From the NCBI RefSeq assembly GCF_004114915.1, contig NZ_CP022219.1, positions 6,478,501-6,542,500 of the forward strand: a stretch of DNA of 64,000 bases. The letters run 5' to 3'. The translations under genes and the position numbers were made by a program. Shown piece after piece: positions 18,214 to 26,366 of this stretch; within the stretch, counting starts at the first letter, position 1; each line of letters starts with the position of its first letter. The notes under the pieces are model-generated. The model did no database searches. It had not been told where the DNA came from and saw only the letters and a program-made list of their open reading frames with translations. Origin of the DNA: Bradyrhizobium guangxiense (GTDB lineage: Bacteria; Pseudomonadota; Alphaproteobacteria; Rhizobiales; Xanthobacteraceae).

Positions 18214-19089
18214 TCACGCCCGCAGCACGCGTCCCGCCACCGCGTCGAGCTTCTTGAGAAGCTCGGGATCCCGCGCTTCGGGCGCCGTGATCAGCGCGGT
18301 GTCTAGCGCGCGGTCGGAGCCGATCGGACACGGCTCGTGCTCGCGCGGAAGATCTTTGGCCAGCCGCGCCACCAGCGCCTTCGCCTTGTCGGCGTTCGAC
18401 GTCAATACGCGGATGATGTCCTGCACGGTGACGGCATCGTGGTCCGGATGCCAGCAGTCGAAATCGGTGACCATGGCGACGGTCGCGTAGCAGATCTCCG
18501 CCTCGCGTGCGAGCTTCGCCTCGGGCATGTTGGTCATGCCGATCACGGAATAGCCCAGCGTCTTGTACGTCATGCTCTCCGCATAGGTGGAGAATTGCGG
18601 CCCCTCCATGCAGACATAGGTTCCGCCGCGCACCACGGTGATGCCCTCGGCCTCGGCCGCTGCAGCGAGATGGATGCGCAGCCGCGGCGAGACGGGATGC
18701 GCCATCGACACATGCGCGACGCAGCCCCGCCCGAAGAACGAGCTCTCGCGCTTGTGCGTGCGGTCGACGAATTGATCGACGAGAACGAAGGTGCCTGGCG
18801 GCAGTTCCTCCTTGAAGGAGCCGCAGGCCGACAGCGAGATCAAGTCGGTGACACCGGCGCGCTTCAGCACGTCGATATTGGCGCGATAGTTGATGTCGGA
18901 GGGTGACAGCCGGTGGCCCTTGTCGTGCCGCGGCAGGAATACAATGGGCAGGCCGGCGATGGAACCGCGCCTCAAGGGCGCCGACGGCTCACCCCAAGGG
19001 CTTTTGATCAGCTCTTCGCGTGCATCCTCGAGACCCGGCAGGTCATAGATGCCCGAGCCGCCGATGATGCCCAATACCGCCTGCGTCAT
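18214..19089 (-). CDS. mtnP: S-methyl-5'-thioadenosine phosphorylase MtnP
   Basis: 291 residues. Phosphorolysis of 5'-methylthioadenosine to adenine and 5-methylthioribose-1-phosphate. PNP/UDP phosphorylase family type 2: phosphate-binding GIIGGSGIYDLPG at the start, FLPRHDKGHRLSPSDINYRAN, GGTYVCMEGPQFSTYAES and MTNMPEAKLAREAEICYA, all typical MTAP sequences. Upstream gene of the mtnP-mtnA pair; its product is the substrate of MtnA. Start ATG 19089. Confidence 0.95.
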   Translation of the reverse strand: MTQAVLGIIGGSGIYDLPGLEDAREELIKSPWGEPSAPLRRGSIAGLPIVFLPRHDKGHRLSPSDINYRANIDVLKRAGVTDLISLSACGSFKEELPPGTFVLVDQFVDRTHKRESSFFGRGCVAHVSMAHPVSPRLRIHLAAAAEAEGITVVRGGTYVCMEGPQFSTYAESMTYKTLGYSVIGMTNMPEAKLAREAEICYATVAMVTDFDCWHPDHDAVTVQDIIRVLTSNADKAKALVARLAKDLPREHEPCPIGSDRALDTALITAPEARDPELLKKLDAVAGRVLRA

Positions 19090-19199
19090 GCCTGCTCCAC
19101 CCTGTCAGCTCCATGCGACATGGTTAAGCTATGCCAGCTTTGGGGCGGTTTTGGAACGGGGGCGGAGGGATGATGCCGATGGTGTGAGGGCCGATGGCC

Positions 19200-19232
19200 G
19201 CACACTCAGTGTGGTCCCTGCGAGTGCAGGGA
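19200..19232. other. Two adjacent small hairpins between carrier protein and mtnP
   Basis: CACACTCAGTGTG followed closely by CCCTGC-GAGT-GCAGGG. No T-run follows on either strand. They could attenuate transcription between the carrier-protein gene and mtnP, or be part of a small repeat. Coordinates are approximate to one or two bases. Confidence 0.35.
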
Positions 19233-19249
19233 TAACACGGATGATCTGA

Positions 19250-19522
19250 CTAGGCCGCGGTCGCCGGCTGCAGCTGGGTCGCCACCATCCGTTCCAGCGT
19301 CTCGACGGACTGGAAATTCTCCGGCGTGATCTCCGACTGCGGGATGGTGAAGTCGAATTCGGCCTCGACGCCGAGCATCAGGTTGACCATGTCCATCGAG
19401 GTCAGGCCGGCATCGACGAGCTTGGTGGACGGTGTGACGTCAGCGCTGAGCGAATTCTGCTGCAGGATGCCCTTCACCAGCTTGATGATGCGATTGCGCA
19501 CGTCGTCGTCAAAGGCTTGCAT
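19250..19522 (-). CDS. Aminoacyl/acyl carrier protein
   Basis: 90 residues from ATG 19522 (MQAFDDDVRN, GGGA upstream). A four-helix PP-binding protein: the phosphopantetheine attachment site is DAGLTSMDMVNLM with Ser42; it differs from the DSL motif of fatty-acid AcpP and resembles stand-alone peptidyl/aminoacyl carrier proteins. Located divergently from an acyl-CoA dehydrogenase and an amino acid:[carrier protein] ligase. In Bradyrhizobium japonicum, ligases of that family charge small carrier proteins encoded nearby, so this is the likely acceptor of an activated amino acid. Final product unknown. Confidence 0.88.
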   Translation of the reverse strand: MQAFDDDVRNRIIKLVKGILQQNSLSADVTPSTKLVDAGLTSMDMVNLMLGVEAEFDFTIPQSEITPENFQSVETLERMVATQLQPATAA

Positions 19523-19882
19523 CGGCAAATTCCCGTCTGTCTGTCGAAGGTCCGGACCGGCTTTCCGCTACGATGGGCGCGGTCTGCCGGTCCCGCAATG
19601 GGCGACAGCAATACTTCCCGTTTCTTAGTAAACGATGACTCAGATTGTCTGGAATTCAGGCTTCTTCCAGATTCCTAATACGATGTCCGAAAATCGGCAG
19701 ATGCAAACAACTGGGCTTTAACTGTTCGTTCGGAATTGGGCTTTGTTTACCCTCTATTTCATCGACGAATTTGAATTAAATCCGTAGCCTCGTCTCACAA
19801 GCAAAGATGACCGGAGGATCGCTTTCAGCGGTATCGCGAATGATGCCGGCGATCTCGAACGGCAAACCGGAGGCGGACAAGT
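19523..19882. other. Relatively AT-rich divergent control region
   Basis: 360 bp without a gene, visibly richer in A/T than its surroundings, separating the minus-strand carrier-protein gene from the plus-strand dehydrogenase gene. It should contain both promoters. The clearest structure is the inverted repeat at 19648-19671. No riboswitch or small ORF was recognised. Confidence 0.5.
19648..19671. promoter_or_regulatory. Inverted repeat TCTGGAA-N10-TTCCAGA
   Basis: Perfect 7-bp arms with a 10-bp spacer, located about 126 bp upstream of the carrier-protein start and 212 bp upstream of the dehydrogenase start. The size fits a dimeric transcription factor. The regulator is unknown; none is encoded next to it. 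Confidence 0.4.
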
Positions 19883-21100
19883 ATGAACGTGCGTGAAGCA
19901 GTCCTCACTGTCGACGAAACGCAGACGAGCTTGCTCGAGCAGGGACCTTCCCTGACCGAGCGTGCCGCCCGGACCGCCACCGCCGCTGCGGCCGACGCCG
20001 ACCAGGTCGATCGCGACGCCCGTTTTCCGCACAAGGCTTTCGAGGTCGCCCGCGAACAGAAGCTGCTCGGCGTCATGATCCCGGTCGAGTTCGGCGGCTT
20101 CGGCGCCTCCATCTACGACGTCACCGACATCTGCTACACGCTCGGACGCGCCTGCGCCTCGACGGCGATGATCTACGCGATGCATCAGACCAAGGTGGCC
20201 TGCGTCATCAGGCACGGCCACGGCATCCCCTGGATGGAAACCATGATGCGCCGGGTCGCCCGCGACCAGTGGCTGCTCGCCTCCTCCACCACCGAAGGCC
20301 AGAACGGCGGCAACATCCGCGCCAGCGCCGCTGCCGTCGACCACGCCGGCGACACCATCTCGCTGGTCCGCGACGCCACCGTGATCTCCTACGGGGCCGA
20401 GGCCGACGGCCTCGTCACCATCGCCCGCCGCGCCACCGACGCTGCCGCCTCCGATCAGGTGCTGCTGGCACTCGCCAAGGACGATTATTCGCTGAAGCGG
20501 ACGCTGGGCTGGGAAACGCTGGGGATGCGCGGCACCTGCTCGACGGGCTTCGAGCTGAAGGTCGATTGCCCCGCCGACCGCGTCTTCCCGGAATCCTACG
20601 ACAAGATCCATGCCCAGACCATGACGCCGTTCGCGCATCTATGCTGGTCGTCGGCCTGGGCCGGCATTGCCGCCGCAGCCGTTACCCGCGCGCAGGCCTT
20701 CATCCGCAAGGCGGCGCGCTCGTCCGGCGGCCAGATGCCGCCGGCCGCTGCGCATTTCACCGCGGCCAAGATGTCGCTGGCCAAGCTGCGCGCGCTGCTC
20801 GCCACCAACATCGACGCGTTCGCCCGCGCCGAGCATGACGAGCGCGCGCTCGGCTCGCTCGACTTCCAGTCTTCGATCACGCTTCTGAAGGTGCAGGCCT
20901 CCGAGCTCGCGGTCGAAACCGTGATGCATGCGATGCGCACTGCGGGCCTTTCGGGCTACCGCAACGACGGCGAGTTCACCATGGGCCGGCACCTCCGCGA
21001 CGTATTGTCGTCGCCGATCATGATCAACAACGACCGCATTCTGGCCAACGCCGCGACCTCGACCCTGATGAGCGGCGTGCCGTCGAGCCTTCGCGACTGA
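19883..21100 (+). CDS. Acyl-CoA dehydrogenase-like flavoprotein, non-canonical active site
   Basis: 405 residues, ATG 19883 with GGAGGCGGAC upstream. Acyl-CoA dehydrogenase fold: N-terminal helices (RFPHKAFEVAREQKLLGVMIPVEFGG), a beta-domain FAD region (LASSTTEGQNGGNIR) and a C-terminal helical domain (MRTAGLSGYRNDGEFTMGRHLRDVLSSPIMINNDRI). Where MCAD-type enzymes have YEGT with the catalytic Glu, this protein reads MINN, so that base is missing. The next gene is an amino acid:[carrier protein] ligase, 57 bp away. Dehydrogenases of this superfamily that act on aminoacyl carrier proteins are known (prolyl-PCP oxidases such as PltE), so oxidation of a carrier-bound aminoacyl group is a reasonable hypothesis, not shown. 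Confidence 0.85.
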   Translation: MNVREAVLTVDETQTSLLEQGPSLTERAARTATAAAADADQVDRDARFPHKAFEVAREQKLLGVMIPVEFGGFGASIYDVTDICYTLGRACASTAMIYAMHQTKVACVIRHGHGIPWMETMMRRVARDQWLLASSTTEGQNGGNIRASAAAVDHAGDTISLVRDATVISYGAEADGLVTIARRATDAAASDQVLLALAKDDYSLKRTLGWETLGMRGTCSTGFELKVDCPADRVFPESYDKIHAQTMTPFAHLCWSSAWAGIAAAAVTRAQAFIRKAARSSGGQMPPAAAHFTAAKMSLAKLRALLATNIDAFARAEHDERALGSLDFQSSITLLKVQASELAVETVMHAMRTAGLSGYRNDGEFTMGRHLRDVLSSPIMINNDRILANAATSTLMSGVPSSLRD

Positions 21101-21157
21101 CGTGCCTTGCCGACCCAGACCAACAAGAACAATTTCGAGATAGCAGGACATCGCCCC

Positions 21158-22138
21158 ATGAATATTGCCGTCCTCCCCAATTCGCCGGAAACCGCGCCGC
21201 AAATCGTTGATCCGCTCGACCATCTCGCCGACAAGCTGTTCCATCGCATGGGCGCCGACGGCGTCTATGCCCGCACCGCACTGTATGAAGGCGTCGTCGA
21301 GAAGCTGGCCGCGTTGATCACTGGCCATCGCGAGACCGGTACCGAGGTGATGCGTTTCCCGCCGGTGATGAGCCGGGCCCAGCTCGAAAAATCCGGCTAC
21401 CTCAAGAGCTTTCCGAACCTGCTCGGTTGCGTCTGCGGCCTGCACGGGACCGAACGCGAGATCAACGCCGCGGTGAGCCGCTTCCATGCCGGCGGCGACT
21501 GGACCACCTCGCTGTCGCCCGCCGACCTCGTGCTGTCGCCTGCCGCCTGCTATCCGGTCTATCCGATCGCGGCGAGCCGCGGACCGTTGCCGAAGGGCGG
21601 CCTGCGCTTCGACGTTGCCGCCGATTGCTTCCGCCGCGAGCCGTCGAAGCATCTCGACCGCCTGCAATCGTTCCGGATGCGCGAATATGTTTGCATCGGC
21701 AGCCCCGACGACGTCGCAGATTTCCGCGAGCGCTGGATGGTCCGCGCGCAGAAGATCGCGACCGACCTCGGCCTCACCTTCCGTGTCGACTACGCCAGCG
21801 ATCCGTTCTTCGGTCGCGTCGGCCAGATGAAGGCGGTTAGCCAGAAGCAGCAGCAGCTCAAATTCGAGCTCCTGATTCCGCTGCGCTCCGAAGAGCATCC
21901 GACCGCCTGCATGAGCTTCAACTATCACCGTGAGCATTTCGGCACGACCTGGGGCATTCAGGACGCCAATGGCGAGCCGGCGCACACGGGCTGCGTCGCT
22001 TTCGGCATGGATCGGCTGGCTGTCGCCATGTTCCACACCCACGGCACCGACCTTTCCGCCTGGCCCGCCAAGGTGCGGGACGTCCTGGGCCTGCAGCCGC
22101 TTGCTCCGGCCAATGCCCATGTCGAGGGCTGGCGCTAA
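21158..22138 (+). CDS. Amino acid:[carrier protein] ligase (class II seryl-tRNA synthetase-like)
   Basis: 326 residues from ATG 21158 (AGGA nine bases upstream); an upstream start at 21107 adds residues without family similarity. It resembles the catalytic core of atypical SerRS but lacks the tRNA-binding arm, as in the Bradyrhizobium japonicum enzymes that activate glycine or alanine with ATP and transfer it to the phosphopantetheine of a carrier protein. The zinc ligands fall at Cys131, Glu176 and Cys279, the positions I recall for the characterised B. japonicum glycine ligase. Class II motif 2 is near RREPSKHLDRLQSF and motif 3 near AFGMDRLAVAMF. Carrier protein at 19250-19522 is the probable partner. 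Confidence 0.93.
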   Translation: MNIAVLPNSPETAPQIVDPLDHLADKLFHRMGADGVYARTALYEGVVEKLAALITGHRETGTEVMRFPPVMSRAQLEKSGYLKSFPNLLGCVCGLHGTEREINAAVSRFHAGGDWTTSLSPADLVLSPAACYPVYPIAASRGPLPKGGLRFDVAADCFRREPSKHLDRLQSFRMREYVCIGSPDDVADFRERWMVRAQKIATDLGLTFRVDYASDPFFGRVGQMKAVSQKQQQLKFELLIPLRSEEHPTACMSFNYHREHFGTTWGIQDANGEPAHTGCVAFGMDRLAVAMFHTHGTDLSAWPAKVRDVLGLQPLAPANAHVEGWR

Positions 22139-22175
22139 CCGAACGAGGCCGGTCATTTCCACGGGCAAAACGAGC

Positions 22176-23051
22176 GTGATCCACACCAAGATCCGATGCC
22201 GCGAGATCACGGAGTCCGACGCAGAAGCGATCGCGGACTTGCTGACGCGCGGATTCGTGGGCCGCTCGCGCAACTATTGGATCCAGGGCCTGCGCCGGCA
22301 GGCCTTCCGGGCCGTGCCGGAGGGCTATCCGCGCTTCGGCTACATGCTCGACCATGATGGCACGCCGGTCGGCGTGCTGCTGCTGATCTACACCGCGCGC
22401 AAGGACGGCGAAGAGACCACCATCCAGTGCAATTTGTCGAGCTGGTATGTCGATCCGGCCTACCGCAACTACGCTCCGCTGCTGACCAAGATTGCCCAGC
22501 GGCACAAAGACGTGACGTATTTCAACATCAGTCCGGCGCCGTGGACCTGGCCGATCATCGAGACCCAGGGCTTTCGCGCCTATTGCCGCGGCATATTCTT
22601 CTCGGTTCCTGCACTGGCAGGCGCCCCGCGCGGGAGCGAGATCGAGGGCATCTCACCTCACGCCAAGTCGATCGAGGGGCTTTCCGACGCCGAGACCGAG
22701 CTGCTGACGCGGCATGCGCGCTACAATTGCCTCAGCCTGGTCTGCCGCACGCCGAAGGGAACGTTCCCCTTCATTCTGCAACCCGTGCGCATCCGCCGCG
22801 GCTTCATTGCACCGCCTGCGATGAAGCTGATTTATTGCCGCAGCGCCGCGGAATACGCCGCTTGCGCAGGCCGTATCGGCCGCCTGCTGCTCCGGCTCGG
22901 CAAGGTCGCGGTAACGGTCGATGCCAATGGCCCGATTCCCGGCCTTGTCGGTATTTACACCGAGCGGCGCGGTCGCAAATATTTCAGGGGTCCCCACCGG
23001 CCGCAGCTTGGCGATCTCACCGACACGGAACTCGTGTTGTACGGGCCTTAG
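22176..23051 (+). CDS. GNAT-like acyltransferase of the carrier-protein cluster
   Basis: 291 residues from GTG 22176; the frame is open further upstream but that part overlaps the ligase gene. The N-terminal half looks like a GNAT N-acyltransferase (REITESDAEAIADLL, then YMLDHDGTPVGVLLLIY and SSWYVDPAYRNYAPLLTKIA, the usual acyl-CoA/phosphopantetheine region, where the R/QxxGxG/A loop is degenerate). The C-terminal half has no fold I recognise. It follows the ligase by 37 bp and is probably co-transcribed. It could transfer the carrier-bound aminoacyl group to an acceptor; this is inference. Confidence 0.65.
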   Translation: MIHTKIRCREITESDAEAIADLLTRGFVGRSRNYWIQGLRRQAFRAVPEGYPRFGYMLDHDGTPVGVLLLIYTARKDGEETTIQCNLSSWYVDPAYRNYAPLLTKIAQRHKDVTYFNISPAPWTWPIIETQGFRAYCRGIFFSVPALAGAPRGSEIEGISPHAKSIEGLSDAETELLTRHARYNCLSLVCRTPKGTFPFILQPVRIRRGFIAPPAMKLIYCRSAAEYAACAGRIGRLLLRLGKVAVTVDANGPIPGLVGIYTERRGRKYFRGPHRPQLGDLTDTELVLYGP

Positions 23052-23069
23052 GGCAACGCTCGCTCTGTC

Positions 23070-23130
23070 GCCCGGATGAGCGTAGCGGCAAGCGGGAACT
23101 CTCAGATATCACTGCGCTCATCCGGGCTAC
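23070..23130. repeat. Inverted repeat GCCCGGATGAGCG / CGCTCATCCGGGC
   Basis: Perfect 13-bp arms about 33 bp apart, 19 bp after the acyltransferase stop codon. The 'CCCGGATGAGCG' element is a common small intergenic repeat in Bradyrhizobium genomes. It may also act as a terminator for the carrier-protein cluster. Confidence 0.7.
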
Positions 23131-23292
23131 AGCCTATCGCCTTGTCGGCTGGCCATTTACGCGCCCTTTGTCTATCGCCGGTCATCCTCCGTAAACTACG
23201 GCGCTTAAGGGAATTTTCCCGCCTCTTCGCTACCCTCGGCGGCTGAATTAGGTTGCGTTAAGTCTATTGCTCGCCGAGACCCCGCCGATCCC

Positions 23293-26160
23293 ATGAGTTC
23301 GACCTGCGACAACGAGCTTGGTGCACGCCGCGAGCAGGGTCCGGAGGCCCTGGTCGCGCTGAGCCAGCTCGCGCTCGACCACATGGAACAGGGCGTCTGC
23401 GTCTACGATGCCGACAACCGGATCGTGCTGGTCAATCAACGCTACCTGTCCCTGTTCGACATGTCGGGCGACATCGTGCGGGTGGGCACCAGCTACCGCG
23501 AGGTGCTCGCACACAGCGCCGGGCGCGGCAACTTTCCGGAAAGCGAGCTTGACGCGCTCTATTCGGCGCGGATCGCCCAGATTGCCGCAGGCAAACCGTT
23601 CCGGACCGAGCAGCGACTTGCGACCGGCCTCGTCATGTCGCTCGAGCTGAAGCCGCTTCCGGGCGGTGGCTGGATGACGATCTGCGACGACGTCCCCCGC
23701 CTCGCCCGGCTCGAAGCGGAATTGCGCGTGCAGACCGAGCGCAGCCAGCACGCGCTCGCCAACATGTCGCACGGCCTCATCATGTACGACGCCGACAGCC
23801 GCGTCGTCGTCTGCAACGACCGCTTCCTGAATCTCTACAACCTCGACCCCCAGATCGTGCAGCCGGGCGTCTCGCATCGTGCGGTGCTCGACCATTGGGT
23901 GTCGCGCGGCAACCAGCCGGGCATGCCGACCGACGAATTCCGTAGTTCCAGATTGGAGGACGTGCGCACCAGACGAGAGAAATCCCTGCTGGTGATGCGT
24001 TATGACGGACGCATGGTGCAGACGGTCTCCCGCTTCCTGCCGGACGGCGGCTGGGTCACCGTGCACGAGGATGTCACGGAGCGGCTGCAATACGAGGAAA
24101 CGCTGCGGCAGCAGAACTTCATCTTGGATGCGGCGCTGGAGAACATGGCGCACGGGCTCGCCCTCTACGACAGCGACATGCGCCTTCGCGTCTGCAACAC
24201 CACCTACCGCAAGATCTACCTGCTGTCGCCGGAGGAGACGCGGCCGGGCACGCATCTCGCCGAGCTGATCGAACGTTCGATGGCGAACGGCGCGTTCGCC
24301 TCGGAATACAGCCCAGGAGAAATCACGGAAGCGGCCCGCGCGCGAATCGCGAGCCGCGACCGCTCACCGATGCGTCGGCGCATGTCGAACGGCACCGTGG
24401 TCTCGGTACGCTATTGCGCGCTGCCCGAGGGCGGCTTCGTCGCCACCTATGAGGACATCACCGAGCGTGAGCGCGTCATCGAGCAGCTGAGTGAGCAGTA
24501 CCGCCGCTTCGACGCGGCGCTGAACAACATGAGCCAGGGCCTGTGCATGCTCGATGCGAGCCTGCACGTGATCGTCTGCAACCGCCGCTATGTCGAGATG
24601 TACGGCATGTCGCCCGACATCGTGAAGCCCGGCGTCTCGATGCGCGAGATCATGGAGCACAGCTGCGAGCTCGGCATCCACCCGAACATGACGGGGGCCA
24701 AGCTCTATGCCGACTATGTCGAGCGGCTGCGCGAAGGCGAGCATACGCTGCATCGCCATCTGAGCGACGGCCGCATCATCAAGCTCAATCACAAGCGGAT
24801 GGAGCATGGCGGCTGGGTCGTCACCTATGAAGACGTCACCGAGCGCCACAAGGCCCAGGCGCGCGTGGCGCACATGGCGCGGCACGATTCGCTGACCGAC
24901 CTGCCCAACCGCACGCTGTTCCGCGAGAAGATGAGCGAGGGTCTGAACCAGGTCGCGATCGCCGGCGGCGCGATGGCCGTGCTGTGCTTCGACCTCGACA
25001 ATTTCAAGACCGTCAACGACCGCCTCGGCCACGCCGCCGGCGACCGCCTGCTGCGCTGGGTCGCGGCACGCCTGAAGGAGAATGTCGGCGAGCACGATAC
25101 CGTCGCGCGCCTCGGCGGCGACGAATTCGCCGTTCTCCAGCGCGGACCGCAACCGCAATCGGCGGAAAAGCTGGCCAGACGCCTGGTCGAGGTCCTCGGT
25201 CATCCGCCGCCGCTGGAAAGCCAGTCGATCCATGTCGGCGCCTCTGTCGGCATCGCGATCGCGCCCGATCACGGGCTCGATGCGGACGAACTGATGAAGT
25301 GCGCCGACCTCGCGCTGTACCAGGCCAAGGCCAGGGGGCGCGGCGCCTATCAGCTGTTCGAGCCCGAGATGGAAGAGGAGGCGCGCAGCCGGCATGCGCT
25401 GGAGCAAGATCTGCGCGGCGCACTAGAGGCACACGAATTCCACCTGGTGTTTCAGCCGCAGATGCGGCTCGAGTCGTCGGAGCTCACCGGCTTCGAGGCC
25501 CTGCTGCGCTGGAGACATCCTTCGCGCGGCTTCATCTCGCCGGCCGAGTTCGTTCCGATCGCGGAAGAGAACGGCTTGATCGTTCCGATCGGCGAATGGG
25601 GGCTGCGGACGGCCTGCGTCACGGCCGCGTCATGGCCGGATGTCACGGTTGCAGTGAACCTGTCGCCGGTGCAGTTCCGCTCGCGCGGACTGGTGGCAAT
25701 GGTGACGAGCGCACTTGCGGAGGCCGGCCTGCCGCCGCAGCGGCTCCAGCTCGAGGGCACCGAGACGGCGCTGCTCGACGACAGTGAGGCGACGATCGAG
25801 ATCCTGCACCAGCTCCGCGCGCTGGGGATCCGCGTCAGCCTCGACGATTTCGGCGTCGGCTATTCCTCGCTAAGCTATTTGCGCAAGTTTCCGTTCGACC
25901 GCATCAAGATCGACCGCTCCTTCGTCGGCACGCTCGGCGAAAGCCCGGAGAGCGTCGCCATCGTTCGCACCATCGCAAGCCTCGGTTCCGTGCTCGGCGT
26001 CGAGACCACGGCGGAGGGCGTGGAGACCGAAGAGCAGCTCGACTTCGTGCGCGAATGCGGCTGCACCGCCGTTCAGGGCTATTATTTCGGCAAGCCGTGC
26101 CCGGCATCGGAGGTCGGCCGCACCATCGAGACGCTGAACACGGTCCGGCGCGTCGCGTAA
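23293..26160 (+). CDS. Multi-PAS GGDEF-EAL protein (c-di-GMP turnover)
   Basis: 955 residues. Four tandem PAS (PAS-7 type) domains at about 25-140, 150-270, 275-395 and 400-515, each with the pattern 'xxMxxGLxxYDxxxRxxxCNxxY'. Then a GGDEF domain with intact GGDEF at 608-612 (LGGDEFAV) and an EAL domain with EAL at 735-737, DDFGVGYSSLSYL and TTAEGVETEEQ. Both enzymatic motifs look complete. The inhibitory RxxD I-site is absent (GEHD at that position). No membrane segment; cytoplasmic. Probably switches between diguanylate cyclase and phosphodiesterase activity under PAS control; signal unknown. Confidence 0.92.
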   Translation: MSSTCDNELGARREQGPEALVALSQLALDHMEQGVCVYDADNRIVLVNQRYLSLFDMSGDIVRVGTSYREVLAHSAGRGNFPESELDALYSARIAQIAAGKPFRTEQRLATGLVMSLELKPLPGGGWMTICDDVPRLARLEAELRVQTERSQHALANMSHGLIMYDADSRVVVCNDRFLNLYNLDPQIVQPGVSHRAVLDHWVSRGNQPGMPTDEFRSSRLEDVRTRREKSLLVMRYDGRMVQTVSRFLPDGGWVTVHEDVTERLQYEETLRQQNFILDAALENMAHGLALYDSDMRLRVCNTTYRKIYLLSPEETRPGTHLAELIERSMANGAFASEYSPGEITEAARARIASRDRSPMRRRMSNGTVVSVRYCALPEGGFVATYEDITERERVIEQLSEQYRRFDAALNNMSQGLCMLDASLHVIVCNRRYVEMYGMSPDIVKPGVSMREIMEHSCELGIHPNMTGAKLYADYVERLREGEHTLHRHLSDGRIIKLNHKRMEHGGWVVTYEDVTERHKAQARVAHMARHDSLTDLPNRTLFREKMSEGLNQVAIAGGAMAVLCFDLDNFKTVNDRLGHAAGDRLLRWVAARLKENVGEHDTVARLGGDEFAVLQRGPQPQSAEKLARRLVEVLGHPPPLESQSIHVGASVGIAIAPDHGLDADELMKCADLALYQAKARGRGAYQLFEPEMEEEARSRHALEQDLRGALEAHEFHLVFQPQMRLESSELTGFEALLRWRHPSRGFISPAEFVPIAEENGLIVPIGEWGLRTACVTAASWPDVTVAVNLSPVQFRSRGLVAMVTSALAEAGLPPQRLQLEGTETALLDDSEATIEILHQLRALGIRVSLDDFGVGYSSLSYLRKFPFDRIKIDRSFVGTLGESPESVAIVRTIASLGSVLGVETTAEGVETEEQLDFVRECGCTAVQGYYFGKPCPASEVGRTIETLNTVRRVA

Positions 26161-26366
26161 CGGCTTTCCGCCACCTCAAATTCCGTCTCTCGGCACACCA
26201 CCAAACGACGAATTGTCGCACGTACCGGTTCGGCCGGGATTGCTGCATTGGCCGCCGCGCGCGGTCGGCGCAATGCGCTTTTCTTCTCCCTCGATTTCGG
26301 GAACAATCACCTCACAAGAAAGAGAAACGACGGCCCGAGGAGGCTGTCGCGAAGGGAGGAATTGCG

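Noticed and set aside
19090..19249. SAM- or MTA-type riboswitch before mtnP
   Set aside because: Only simple hairpins seen; no conserved SAM-I, SAM-II or SAM/SAH core recognised by eye.
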